DNA of 64,000 nt from NCBI RefSeq assembly GCF_013283645.1, contig NZ_JABEKV010000001.1:248001-312000 (forward strand), written 5' to 3'. Both the position numbers and the translations under genes were made by a program. Shown here piece by piece: positions 9,279 to 16,747 of the stretch (its first letter is position 1; each line of letters begins with the position of its first letter). Origin of the DNA: Sinorhizobium psoraleae. GTDB lineage: Bacteria; Pseudomonadota; Alphaproteobacteria; Rhizobiales; Rhizobiaceae. Below the pieces are notes generated by a model. It saw only the letters and a list, made by a program, of their open reading frames with translations. It was not told the origin of the DNA and did no database searches.

Positions 9279-9617
9279 TTACAACGCTTCTGAATCGGTT
9301 TCGCCGGTGCGGATGCGAACGGCATGGTCGATCGCATAGACAAAGATCTTGCCGTCGCCGATCTGCCCGGTCTTGGCGGCAGAGGCGATTGCGTCGACGG
9401 CCTTGTCGACGATCTCCGACGGCACGGCGATCTCGACCTTGAGCTTCGGCAGGAAGCTCACGGCGTATTCGGTGCCGCGGTAAATTTCGGTGTGCCCCTT
9501 CTGGCGGCCGTAGCCCTTCACTTCGGTTACGGTCAGCCCCTGGATGCCAACTTGAGTGAGGGCTTCACGAACCTCATCGAGCTTGAACGGCTTGATAATG
9601 GCCATCACAATTTTCAT
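9279..9617 (-). CDS. glnK: Nitrogen regulatory protein P-II GlnK
   Basis: A 112-residue P-II trimer subunit that reports 2-oxoglutarate, ATP/ADP and glutamine status and docks on AmtB. The N-terminus MKIVMAIIKPFKLDEVREAL is typical, the T-loop carries the uridylylation site Tyr51 (RGTEYAVSF), and the C-terminal signature is GDGKIFVYAIDHAVRIRTGE. The ATG at 9617 is used because P-II proteins begin MK-I; an upstream in-frame start adds only four residues. A sigma-54-type promoter lies about 90 bases upstream, fitting NtrC-dependent nitrogen-starvation expression with amtB (28-base gap). Confidence 0.97.
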   Translation of the reverse strand: MKIVMAIIKPFKLDEVREALTQVGIQGLTVTEVKGYGRQKGHTEIYRGTEYAVSFLPKLKVEIAVPSEIVDKAVDAIASAAKTGQIGDGKIFVYAIDHAVRIRTGETDSEAL

Positions 9618-9703
9618 CTGGTTTCCCATCCTATTCCGCCTCCGCCGGAGGCCGTTCTCCTTGCTGCTTAAGCGCGCGAAGCGCCGGGCAACCGAAGAGA
9701 CAC

Positions 9704-9720
9704 ATTCAAGGGGCGTGCCA
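9704..9720 (-). promoter_or_regulatory. Sigma-54 (-24/-12) promoter of glnK-amtB
   Basis: On the minus strand TGGCACGCCCCTTGAA matches the consensus TGGCAC-N5-TTGC with correct GG-to-GC spacing. The -12 dinucleotide reads GA instead of GC. RpoN promoters upstream of glnK-amtB are well established in proteobacteria. Confidence 0.75.
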
Positions 9721-9765
9721 GATTCGATGGATGGGCTTAAATCTTTGAAAAAAGGCGCAGAAATC

Positions 9766-9795
9766 GCATTCCGTGGAGATTACTCCACGGAATGC
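9766..9795. promoter_or_regulatory. 13-bp perfect inverted repeat between tesB and glnK
   Basis: The arms 9766-9778 and 9783-9795 (GCATTCCGTGGAG and its complement) are separated by ATTA. It lies about 60 bases upstream of the sigma-54 promoter, so it could be an activator site. It also lies about 60 bases past the tesB stop, so it could form a transcript-ending hairpin. It does not resemble the GCAC-N5-GTGC NtrC consensus I know. Confidence 0.55.
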
Positions 9796-9854
9796 TAAAA
9801 AATCACCAGATCTTCAGCGTAAAAAATAGGCAGAAATTGAAAAATGCTCAATTA

Positions 9855-10739
9855 TTATTCAGTTGCCTTTTTGCGGATCAATCCTTCCTGCGCCACGGAG
9901 GCAATCAGCACCCCTGAGCGGTCGAACAGGCTGCCGCGGGTCATGCCGCGGGCGCCATGTGCACTCGGGCTGTCCTGGGTATAAAGCAGCCAGTCATCCA
10001 TCTTCGAGGGGCGGTGGAACCACATGGCATGGTCGAGACTCGCGACCTGCAGGTTGCGGTCGAAGACCGAGGTGCCGTGGGCATAAAGAGAGGTGTCGAG
10101 CAGGGTCATGTCCGAGAGATAGGCAAGCACGGCCGCCTGCAGATGACGCTCGTCCGGCACGGTGCCGACAGCCTTCACCCAGACATCCTGTGTCGGCTGC
10201 AGCTTGTCGCGCGAGAAATAATGCTCAAGCGAGACCGGGCGGATCTCGATCGGTCGCGGCCGCTCCCAGTACCGGCGGATCGCCTCGGGTGCATGGACGA
10301 GAAATTTCTCCCTGAACTCCCGCTCGCCCGGCAACGTTTCCGGCATGGCCACTTTCGGCATCTCGAACTGATGATCGAAACCGTCTTCGTCATATTGGAA
10401 CGAGGCCGACATGGAGAAGATCGCCTTGCCATGCTGGATCGCCACGACCCACCGCGTGGCAAAGCTGGAACCGTCGCGGATGCGATCGACTTCGTAGATG
10501 ATCGGGACCGATGGATCGCCCGGTCGCATGAAATAGGCGTGCAGCGAGTGCACATAGCGGCCCTCGTCGACGGTCCGCTGCGCCGCCACCAGCGCCTGGC
10601 CGATCACCTGTCCACCGAAGACCCGCTGCCAGCCTACCTGGGGGCTTCGGCCGCGGAACAGGTTTTCCTCAAGCTTTTCGAGGTCGAGTATCGCAAGAAG
10701 CGCATCCATGGGCGTGGCAGTTTCGGCTGGGCGCGACAT
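9855..10739 (-). CDS. tesB: Acyl-CoA thioesterase II
   Basis: A 294-residue TesB-type double hotdog thioesterase that hydrolyses acyl-CoA to free acid and CoA. The sequence shows both halves: the N-terminal hotdog (RSPQVGWQRVFGGQVIGQALVAAQRTV, LHAYFMRPGD) and the C-terminal one with the catalytic-region blocks YLSDMTLLDTSL and SLDHAMWFHRP. The ATG at 10739 is preferred over 10775 because GGAG lies about 9 bases upstream. It is divergent from the flavin hydroxylase gene, with which it shares a short promoter region. Confidence 0.93.
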   Translation of the reverse strand: MSRPAETATPMDALLAILDLEKLEENLFRGRSPQVGWQRVFGGQVIGQALVAAQRTVDEGRYVHSLHAYFMRPGDPSVPIIYEVDRIRDGSSFATRWVVAIQHGKAIFSMSASFQYDEDGFDHQFEMPKVAMPETLPGEREFREKFLVHAPEAIRRYWERPRPIEIRPVSLEHYFSRDKLQPTQDVWVKAVGTVPDERHLQAAVLAYLSDMTLLDTSLYAHGTSVFDRNLQVASLDHAMWFHRPSKMDDWLLYTQDSPSAHGARGMTRGSLFDRSGVLIASVAQEGLIRKKATE

Positions 10740-10824
10740 TTCGGCTGTCTCCGATGGTAGGAACGGCGATGGCATTGATCTATATAGCCATAGGACAAAT
10801 GCTCAAGTGCGACGGGAGAAGCGG

Positions 10825-12039
10825 ATGATCGACGTGTTGATTGCCGGAGGCGGCTATGTCGGCCTGTCGCTTGCCGTGTCGCTGAAGAAAGCAGCACCCC
10901 ATCTCGCCGTCACGGTCGTCGACGGCGCGCCGGAAGGCGCCTGGAAGAAGGACGAGCGGGCGTCCGCCGTCGCCTCGGCGGCCGAGCGGATGCTGGACGT
11001 TCTCGGCGTCTGGGATGCGATCGTGCCCGAAGCCGAACCGATCCTCAGGATGGTGATCACCGATTCCAAAGCGGCCGATCCGGTGCGCCCGGTTTTCCTC
11101 ACCTTCGAGGGCGACGGTGGCGACGGACGTCCCTTCGCCCATATGGTGCCGAACACTGCGATGGTCGGCGCGCTGCGCACCGCCTGCAGCGATCTTGGCG
11201 TTTCCATCCGACAATCGACGATGGTCGAGAGCTTCAAGAGCGGCGAGCACGCGGTCGTGGTCACGCTCGGCGGTGGTGAAACAATCGAGACGCGGCTTCT
11301 GGTCGCCTGCGACGGCGTTCGCTCCAAGCTGCGCGAGGCTGCCGGCATCAAGGTGGTCGAGTTCGATTACGGCCAGTCGGGGATCGTGACCACCGTCGAG
11401 CACGAGCGTCCGCACGAGGGCACGGCCGAGGAGCATTTCCTGCCCGCCGGTCCCTTCGCCACGCTGCCGCTCAAGAACAACCGTTCGTCGCTTGTCTGGA
11501 CCGAGAGCACCTTCGACGCCGAACGCCTCGTCAAGGCCGACGATTTCCTCTTCGAGGAGGAACTCGAGCGCCGTTTCGGTCACAAGCTCGGCCACCTCAA
11601 GGTCGTCGGCGGCCGCAGGGCGTTTCCGCTTGGGCTGACGCTCGCCCGCGATTTCGTGGCCCCACGCTTCGCGCTTGCGGGCGACGCTGCCCACGGTATC
11701 CATCCGATTTCCGGGCAGGGACTCAATCTCGGCTTCAAGGATGTGGCGGCGCTCGCGGAAACGATTGTCGAGGCGGACCGTCTGGGCCTCGATATCGGGT
11801 CGCTCGCGGTTCTCGAGCGCTACCAGAGCTGGCGACGTTTCGATACCTTCCGCATGGGGGTGACGACGGATGTCCTGAACCGGCTGTTCTCGAACGACAT
11901 CACGCCGATCAGGATCGCGCGCGATGTCGGCCTCGGCATCGTCGATCGTCTCCCGTCGCTCAAGAATTTCTTCATTCGCCAAGCGGCCGGGGTCGCGAGT
12001 GAAGGGGACCCGCGCCTGCTTTCGGGTCAGCCGATCTGA
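10825..12039 (+). CDS. UbiH/UbiF/COQ6-family FAD-dependent hydroxylase
   Basis: A 404-residue class A flavin monooxygenase of the type that hydroxylates the ubiquinone ring. It has the FAD Rossmann motif GGGYVG (residues 8-13) and the second FAD motif GDAAHGIHPISGQGLNLGFKD characteristic of UbiH/F/I and COQ6. The ATG at 10825 follows GGGAGAAG. Which ring carbon is hydroxylated cannot be told; alphaproteobacteria use paralogues (UbiL, UbiM and others) with different regioselectivity, so no symbol is assigned. Confidence 0.85.
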   Translation: MIDVLIAGGGYVGLSLAVSLKKAAPHLAVTVVDGAPEGAWKKDERASAVASAAERMLDVLGVWDAIVPEAEPILRMVITDSKAADPVRPVFLTFEGDGGDGRPFAHMVPNTAMVGALRTACSDLGVSIRQSTMVESFKSGEHAVVVTLGGGETIETRLLVACDGVRSKLREAAGIKVVEFDYGQSGIVTTVEHERPHEGTAEEHFLPAGPFATLPLKNNRSSLVWTESTFDAERLVKADDFLFEEELERRFGHKLGHLKVVGGRRAFPLGLTLARDFVAPRFALAGDAAHGIHPISGQGLNLGFKDVAALAETIVEADRLGLDIGSLAVLERYQSWRRFDTFRMGVTTDVLNRLFSNDITPIRIARDVGLGIVDRLPSLKNFFIRQAAGVASEGDPRLLSGQPI

Positions 12040-12069
12040 GGGCTGACGCCATTCACGCGACGATTGCTC

Positions 12070-12276
12070 TTACTGCTCCGACAGCTTCATGTCCGGGTGA
12101 TAGTCCTTGCCTGCCACTTCCTTGACCACCGCTTGGCCGCACTGCATGTGCTGGGTGTCGGCATTGAAGGCATAGGTCGGGGGACCGTGCAGGGCCCATC
12201 CCTGATTCAATGCCGCCGTCACCTTGTGGCAGAAGGAGGCGTCGTCGGGGCCTGTGAGAAAGCGGTAGAGTTTCAA
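12070..12276 (-). CDS. DUF1737 domain protein
   Basis: A 68-residue protein made of one DUF1737 domain (LYRFLTGPDDASFCHKVTAALNQGWALHGPPTYAF). I recall it as a small cytoplasmic domain of unknown role. Its start overlaps the stop of the preceding CitE-like gene by four bases (ATGA-type), so the two are translationally coupled. No catalytic motif is apparent. Confidence 0.75.
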   Translation of the reverse strand: MKLYRFLTGPDDASFCHKVTAALNQGWALHGPPTYAFNADTQHMQCGQAVVKEVAGKDYHPDMKLSEQ

Positions 12277-13175
12277 GGTTTCGCCTTTCGTTTCTCGATC
12301 ATGTCCGCCTTGGCGGCGAGTTTCAGAGCCTGGTCGAGATGCAGCCGTTCGACCATGCGGCCGTGGAGATTGATCACGCCCTTGTCGGCGTTTTCCGGAA
12401 GATCGAATGCCGCGATGATCGCGCGCGCCTCGTCGACCGCCGCCTGATCGACACCGAAGTGCTCGTTCGCCGGACCGATCTGCGCCGGGTGGATGAGCAT
12501 CTTGCCGTCGTAGCCCATGTCACGCCCCTGGCGGCATTCGGCCTCGAAACCGTCGGCGTCGCGGAAATCGTTGAAGACCGCGTCGATGGCGTCAAGCCCG
12601 CTGCTGCGCGCCGTGAGCAGGACCTGCATAAGCCAGGGCACGAGATAGGTGCGGCCGGCATGCGCGGGAACGCGCGTCTCCTTTCTCAGATCGTTCAGCC
12701 CGACGACGAAGCAATCGAGCCGGCCGCCGAAGGTACGGCCGGTCTCGGCGATCGCCGCGACATTGAGCAGGCCGCGCGGCGTTTCGATCATCGCCCAGAG
12801 CCGCAGACTTTCAGGCGCATCGTTCTCCGCCAGCCAGTCAACGGCCACCTGGATATCGGCGGGGCTTTCGACCTTCGGTAAAAGGATCGCGTCGGGGCTG
12901 GCGGCAAGCGCGGCGGTGAGGTCCATCTGGCCGAAGCCGGATCCCAGTGCATTGACGCGAATGACCACTTCGCAGTCCGGTCTATTCTTCGAAAGATGCC
13001 GGACAAGCGCTTCGCGGGCTTCGCCCTTGTGTTCGGGAGCGACAGCATCCTCCAGGTCGAAGATCACGGCATCGGCGGCAAGCTGCCGGACCTTTGCCAG
13101 CGCACGGGAATTGTCGGCCGGAACGCAAAGCACGGAGCGGCGCAGGCGGGCCGGATGATGGTCGAGAGTTGTCAT
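12273..13175 (-). CDS. HpcH/HpaI aldolase / CitE-like CoA ester lyase
   Basis: A 300-residue TIM-barrel lyase of the citrate lyase beta / malyl-CoA lyase group. It shows LRRSVLCVPADNSRALAKV, the acidic metal-binding segment VIFDLEDAVAPEHK, the conserved LLPKVESP, an IETPRGLLN loop, and the late GYDGKMLIHPAQI signature. Substrates are probably an acyl-CoA such as malyl- or methylmalyl-CoA; sequence alone does not decide. The ATG at 13175 gives the family length, although the frame is open to 13487. It is co-transcribed with the DUF1737 gene. Confidence 0.85.
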   Translation of the reverse strand: MTTLDHHPARLRRSVLCVPADNSRALAKVRQLAADAVIFDLEDAVAPEHKGEAREALVRHLSKNRPDCEVVIRVNALGSGFGQMDLTAALAASPDAILLPKVESPADIQVAVDWLAENDAPESLRLWAMIETPRGLLNVAAIAETGRTFGGRLDCFVVGLNDLRKETRVPAHAGRTYLVPWLMQVLLTARSSGLDAIDAVFNDFRDADGFEAECRQGRDMGYDGKMLIHPAQIGPANEHFGVDQAAVDEARAIIAAFDLPENADKGVINLHGRMVERLHLDQALKLAAKADMIEKRKAKP

Positions 13176-13220
13176 GATCCCGTTGTGCCCGCCTTTCGAT
13201 TTTTGCGCAAGACGAGCGAC

Positions 13221-13270
13221 TACAGCGCCGTGCGTCCAATCGGACGCGCTAAAATTGCTGTAGCATTTGA
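13221..13270. repeat. RIME-type mosaic repeat, copy 3 (one module)
   Basis: TACAGCGCCGTGCGTCC...GGACGCGC...GCTGTAGC, a single palindromic module in the opposite orientation to copy 2, located upstream of the CitE-like gene. Confidence 0.75.
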
Positions 13271-13335
13271 TATAGGGCTTCCCTCTTGCAAGAGGAGCAT
13301 CCAGCCCCCACATCGCTGGTAGAAAGGTGACCATC

Positions 13336-13581
13336 ATGCAAAGCATCCGCTCTGTTCTCCTGACGGCCGCCGCCATTGCGATCACGCTGGCAGCCCTCGT
13401 CTTCACCGCCTCGCTTGCCGTGGCTCTTGCCGGCATCGCCGCCGTTGTCGCGATCGGCAGCGCCATCGCCGCCAGGCTCAATGGCAAGCCTCAGCATGCG
13501 CGCGCCCGAGCGAACCCGACCGGCGAAAGACGCGAAATGCGGATCTGGAACGACGGACGCGGCACGATCATCGATCTGTGA
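13336..13581 (+). CDS. Small membrane protein of unknown function
   Basis: An 81-residue protein with a hydrophobic block covering residues about 7-47 (VLLTAAAIAITLAALVFTAS then LAVALAGIAAVVAIGSAIAA). This fits two short transmembrane helices or one hairpin. A basic tail ends in REMRIWNDGRGTIIDL, a tail I recall from other small rhizobial membrane proteins. The ATG at 13336 follows AGAAAGG; a GTG at 13327 is possible. RIME repeats lie on both sides. No function is suggested. Confidence 0.6.
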   Translation: MQSIRSVLLTAAAIAITLAALVFTASLAVALAGIAAVVAIGSAIAARLNGKPQHARARANPTGERREMRIWNDGRGTIIDL

Positions 13582-13584
13582 CGT

Positions 13585-13643
13585 GCAGCAATTCAAAGCG
13601 CTACATCGATCTTTGCGCGTCCGATTGGACGCGCGGCGCTGCA
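13585..13643. repeat. RIME-type mosaic repeat, copy 4
   Basis: GCAGCAATTCAAAGCGCTACA...GCGCGTCC-GATT-GGACGCGC...GCTGCAG. The element lies between the small membrane protein and leuD. Confidence 0.8.
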
Positions 13644-13717
13644 GATTTCCCTTCATTTCGGCGCAAAACTGATCTAAACGCTCTTCAACATTTCCGCTGA
13701 AACCGAAGGCCAAAGTC

Positions 13718-14323
13718 ATGGAAAAGTTCGTCAAGCTCACCGGCGTCGCTGCGCCCCTGCCCGTTGTCAACATCGACACGGACATGATCATTCCGAAGGA
13801 TTACCTGAAGACGATCAAGCGCACCGGTCTCGGCAAGGGACTTTTCGCCGAAGCCCGTTACAATGAGGACGGCACGCCGAACCCGGATTTCGTGCTCAAC
13901 AAGCCGGCCTATCAGAATGCCAAGATCCTGGTTGCCGGCGACAATTTCGGCTGTGGCTCCTCGCGCGAACATGCGCCTTGGGCGCTCCTCGATTTCGGCA
14001 TCCGCTGCGTGATTTCGACGTCGTTCGCCGACATCTTCTATAACAACTGTTTCAAGAACGGCATTCTGCCGATCGTCGTCAGCCAGGCCGACCTCGACAA
14101 GCTGATGGATGACGCCAACCGCGGTTCGAATGCCGTGCTGTCGATCGATCTGGAAGCGCAGGAAATCACAGGTCCGGACGGCGGCTCAGTCAAGTTCGAG
14201 GTCGATGCCTTCAAGCGCCACTGCCTGTTGAACGGTCTCGACGACATCGGCCTGACGCTGGAGAAGGCGAGCGCCATCGACAGCTTCGAGCAGAAAAACA
14301 CCGTAGCGCGCCCCTGGGCCTGA
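13718..14323 (+). CDS. leuD: 3-isopropylmalate dehydratase small subunit
   Basis: A 201-residue swivel-domain subunit that pairs with LeuC in leucine synthesis. Diagnostic motifs are [13 protein letters not shown] near the start and the substrate-loop block [17 protein letters not shown], followed by [18 protein letters not shown]. The length is normal. It is followed 12 bases later by a RidA-family gene and may be cotranscribed with it. leuC lies about 13.4 kb upstream, so the two subunits are made from separate transcripts. Confidence 0.96.
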   Translation: MEKFVKLTGVAAPLPVVNIDTDMIIPKDYLKTIKRTGLGKGLFAEARYNEDGTPNPDFVLNKPAYQNAKILVAGDNFGCGSSREHAPWALLDFGIRCVISTSFADIFYNNCFKNGILPIVVSQADLDKLMDDANRGSNAVLSIDLEAQEITGPDGGSVKFEVDAFKRHCLLNGLDDIGLTLEKASAIDSFEQKNTVARPWA

Positions 14324-14335
14324 GCGCCAGCGCCC

Positions 14336-14716
14336 ATGACGCGCAAGCTCATCTCTTCCGGTTCCCCTTTCGAGAAGACGGCAGGCTACTCGCGTGCCGT
14401 CGTCAAAGGGGACTGGTGCTTCGTCTCCGGGACGACCGGCTACGACTATGCCACCATGGCCATGCCGGAGACGGTGGAGGAACAGGCGCGCAATTGCCTG
14501 AGGACGATCGAGGGCGCCTTGAAGGAGGCCGGGTTCTCGCTTTCGGACGTTGTGCGCAACCACTACTATGTCACCGACGCCGGCTTCGCCGACCGGGTCT
14601 TCCCGATCTTCGGCGAGGTGTTCGGCGACATCCGCCCGGCGGCGACGATGATCGTCTGCGATCTCATCCGCCCGGAAATGCTGATCGAGATCGAGGTCAC
14701 GGCGTTTCGCGGGTAG
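14336..14716 (+). CDS. RidA/YjgF family protein
   Basis: A 126-residue chorismate mutase-like trimer subunit. RidA-type enzymes hydrolyse reactive enamine/imine intermediates released by PLP enzymes. The arginine used for the carboxylate in active RidA proteins is present at residue 100 (DIRPAATMIV). The protein begins 12 bases after leuD, so it may protect branched-chain metabolism, but that is inference. Active RidA and inactive relatives share this fold, so activity is likely but unproven. Confidence 0.85.
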   Translation: MTRKLISSGSPFEKTAGYSRAVVKGDWCFVSGTTGYDYATMAMPETVEEQARNCLRTIEGALKEAGFSLSDVVRNHYYVTDAGFADRVFPIFGEVFGDIRPAATMIVCDLIRPEMLIEIEVTAFRG

Positions 14717-14763
14717 GGTCGGTCCTCTCCAGCCGCCGTTCAGCGTAGACCGAAGAGAAGCTC

Positions 14764-15603
14764 ATGCAGTTCGAAGGCACCGCCGACTACATCGCCGACA
14801 AGGACCTGATGATCGCCGTCAATGCGGCAATCCGGCTGGAGCGTCCGCTACTCGTCAAGGGCGAGCCAGGCACCGGCAAGACCGAACTCGCCCGCCAGAT
14901 CGCCGCCGCCCTCGGCCTCGAGCTCATCGAGTGGAACGTCAAGTCGACCACAAAGGCACAGCAGGGGCTTTACGAATATGATGCCGTCTCGCGGCTGCGC
15001 GACAGCCAGCTCGGCGATGCCCGCGTCAACGACGTGAAGAACTACATCCGCAAAGGCAAGCTCTGGCAGGCCTTCGAGGCGCCGCGGAAGACCGTGCTCC
15101 TGATCGACGAGATCGACAAGGCGGATATCGAGTTCCCGAACGACCTCTTGCAGGAACTCGACCGGATGGAGTTCCATGTCTACGAGACCGGCGAGACCAT
15201 CCACGCGCGGCACCGGCCGATCGTCATCATCACCTCCAACAACGAGAAGGAACTGCCGGACGCCTTTTTGCGCCGCTGCTTCTTCCATTATATTCGCTTC
15301 CCCGACGCCGAAACGCTCGCCCGCATCGTCGAGGTGCACTATCCGGGTATCCGCAAGACGCTGCTTTCGGCGGCGCTCAACGCCTTCTACGGCATCCGCG
15401 AGGTGCCGGGGCTGAAGAAGAAACCCTCGACATCCGAAGCGCTCGACTGGATCAGGCTGCTCGTCGCCGACGAGATCGATCCGGCGGACCTGCGTGCCGA
15501 TCCGAAATCGATGCTGCCGAAACTGCACGGAGCGCTTTTGAAGAACGAGCAGGACGCGCATCTCTTCGAGCGGCTGGCCTTCATGACGCGACGCGACGGG
15601 TGA
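14764..15603 (+). CDS. MoxR-family AAA ATPase
   Basis: A 279-residue AAA+ chaperone-like ATPase with Walker A GEPGTGKT (33-40), Walker B VLLIDEID (112-118), an ITSNNEKELPDAFLRRC sensor block and a C-terminal lid. MoxR ATPases work with von Willebrand A proteins to insert metals or remodel complexes. The matching VWA gene is nearby at 16748, but metA with its own riboswitch sits between them. Substrates are unknown. Confidence 0.9.
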   Translation: MQFEGTADYIADKDLMIAVNAAIRLERPLLVKGEPGTGKTELARQIAAALGLELIEWNVKSTTKAQQGLYEYDAVSRLRDSQLGDARVNDVKNYIRKGKLWQAFEAPRKTVLLIDEIDKADIEFPNDLLQELDRMEFHVYETGETIHARHRPIVIITSNNEKELPDAFLRRCFFHYIRFPDAETLARIVEVHYPGIRKTLLSAALNAFYGIREVPGLKKKPSTSEALDWIRLLVADEIDPADLRADPKSMLPKLHGALLKNEQDAHLFERLAFMTRRDG

Positions 15604-15608
15604 GGCCT

Positions 15609-15641
15609 GCATCGGCTACGATTTAAGGAAACATGCAGTAG
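15609..15641. repeat. RIME fragment, copy 5
   Basis: Only the GCATCGGCTACGATTTAAGG-AAACATGCAGTAG half of the second RIME palindrome is present, right after the MoxR gene. Confidence 0.6.
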
Positions 15642-15689
15642 AATCGTTTTTCGTTGACCGGGCGCCACGCGTCGCGTTATCAAACGATC

Positions 15690-15746
15690 CGTGGTGATTT
15701 GGCCGGCCGGCTTGCAGCCACGTTAAAGAAATCGCTAAAGGGCCGA
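15690..15746 (+). promoter_or_regulatory. SAM-II riboswitch upstream of metA
   Basis: The segment contains the SAM-II core: a GTGATTT-GGCCGGCCGGC stem region, GCAGCCACGTTAAAGAAA, then TCGCTAAAGGGCC forming the pseudoknot partner. SAM-II aptamers are specific to alphaproteobacterial methionine genes and shut them down when S-adenosylmethionine is high. It ends about 70 bases before the metA start. Confidence 0.92.
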
Positions 15747-15765
15747 GGAGAACGGATTTCCGAGG

Positions 15766-15798
15766 ACCGGTCGCGATGATTTCGCCGCCGGTTTTTTT
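15766..15798 (+). terminator. Intrinsic terminator between the SAM-II aptamer and metA
   Basis: ACCGG (15766-15770) pairs with CCGGT (15788-15792), with an inner GCGA/TCGC pairing, followed by a run of seven T (15792-15798). It sits 20 bases after the aptamer and 19 bases before the metA ATG, so it could be a riboswitch-controlled attenuator. Confidence 0.7.
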
Positions 15799-15817
15799 GT
15801 ATTGATCGAGTGGACCC

Positions 15818-16741
15818 ATGCCCATCAAGATTCCCGATACGCTACCCGCCTTCGAAACCCTCGTGCATGAGGGCGTGCGGGTGATGACCGAGACCGTGGC
15901 GATCCGTCAGGACATCCGCCCGCTTCAGATCGGGCTCCTGAATCTCATGCCGAACAAGGTCAAGACCGAGATCCAGATGGCGCGGCTGATCGGCGCCTCG
16001 CCGCTGCAGGTGGAATTGTCGCTGGTCCGGGTCGGCGGCCACCGGGCGAAGAACACCTCCGAGGATCACTTGCTCGCCTTTTACGAGACCTGGGAAGAGG
16101 TGAAGGGGCGCAAGTTCGACGGCTTCATTATCACCGGCGCGCCGGTCGAGACGCTCGAATACGAGGACGTGACCTATTGGGAGGAGCTGAAGCGCATCTT
16201 CGACTGGACGGAGACGAACGTGCATTCGACGCTGAACGTCTGCTGGGGCGCGATGGCAGCGATCTACCATTTCCACGGCGTTCCGAAACATCCGCTCAAG
16301 GAAAAAGCATTCGGCGTCTACCGTCACCAGAACCTGAAACCGTCCTCGGTCTACCTGAACGGTTTTTCAGATGATTTTGCCGTTCCGGTTTCGCGCTGGA
16401 CCGAGGTGCGCCGAGCTGACATCGACCGCGTGCAGGAGCTGGAGATCCTGATGGAATCGAAGGAGATGGGCGTCTGCCTCGTGCACGAAAAGAAAGGCAA
16501 CCGGCTCTACATGTTCAACCACGTGGAGTATGATTCGACCTCCTTGTCGGACGAATATTTCCGCGACGTAGATGCCGGCGTGCCGATCAAGTTGCCGCAC
16601 GATTATTTCCCGCACAACGACTCGAGCCTGCCGCCGCAGAACCGCTGGCGCAGCCACGCGCATCTCTTCTTCGGCAACTGGATCAACGAGATGTATCAGA
16701 CGACTCCCTACGAGTTGGAGAAGATCGGCACGGGAGACTGA
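15818..16741 (+). CDS. metA: Homoserine O-acyltransferase (probably O-acetyltransferase)
   Basis: A 307-residue MetA that acylates homoserine in the first committed step of methionine synthesis. The catalytic Cys142 is in VCWGAMA, and the partner histidine lies in MFNHVEYD. Residue 111 is Glu (TGAPVE); in this family Glu111 marks acetyl-CoA users whereas Gly111, as in E. coli, marks succinyl-CoA users. An acetyltransferase is therefore predicted despite the traditional annotation as succinyltransferase. It is preceded by a SAM-II riboswitch and terminator, and the VWA gene starts 6 bases after it, so both may respond to S-adenosylmethionine. Confidence 0.95.
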   Translation: MPIKIPDTLPAFETLVHEGVRVMTETVAIRQDIRPLQIGLLNLMPNKVKTEIQMARLIGASPLQVELSLVRVGGHRAKNTSEDHLLAFYETWEEVKGRKFDGFIITGAPVETLEYEDVTYWEELKRIFDWTETNVHSTLNVCWGAMAAIYHFHGVPKHPLKEKAFGVYRHQNLKPSSVYLNGFSDDFAVPVSRWTEVRRADIDRVQELEILMESKEMGVCLVHEKKGNRLYMFNHVEYDSTSLSDEYFRDVDAGVPIKLPHDYFPHNDSSLPPQNRWRSHAHLFFGNWINEMYQTTPYELEKIGTGD

Positions 16742-16747
16742 AGCCGG

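Noticed and set aside
15616-15828. A 70-residue minus-strand frame between the MoxR gene and metA
   Set aside because: It overlaps the SAM-II riboswitch and terminator, whose structure explains the sequence constraint.
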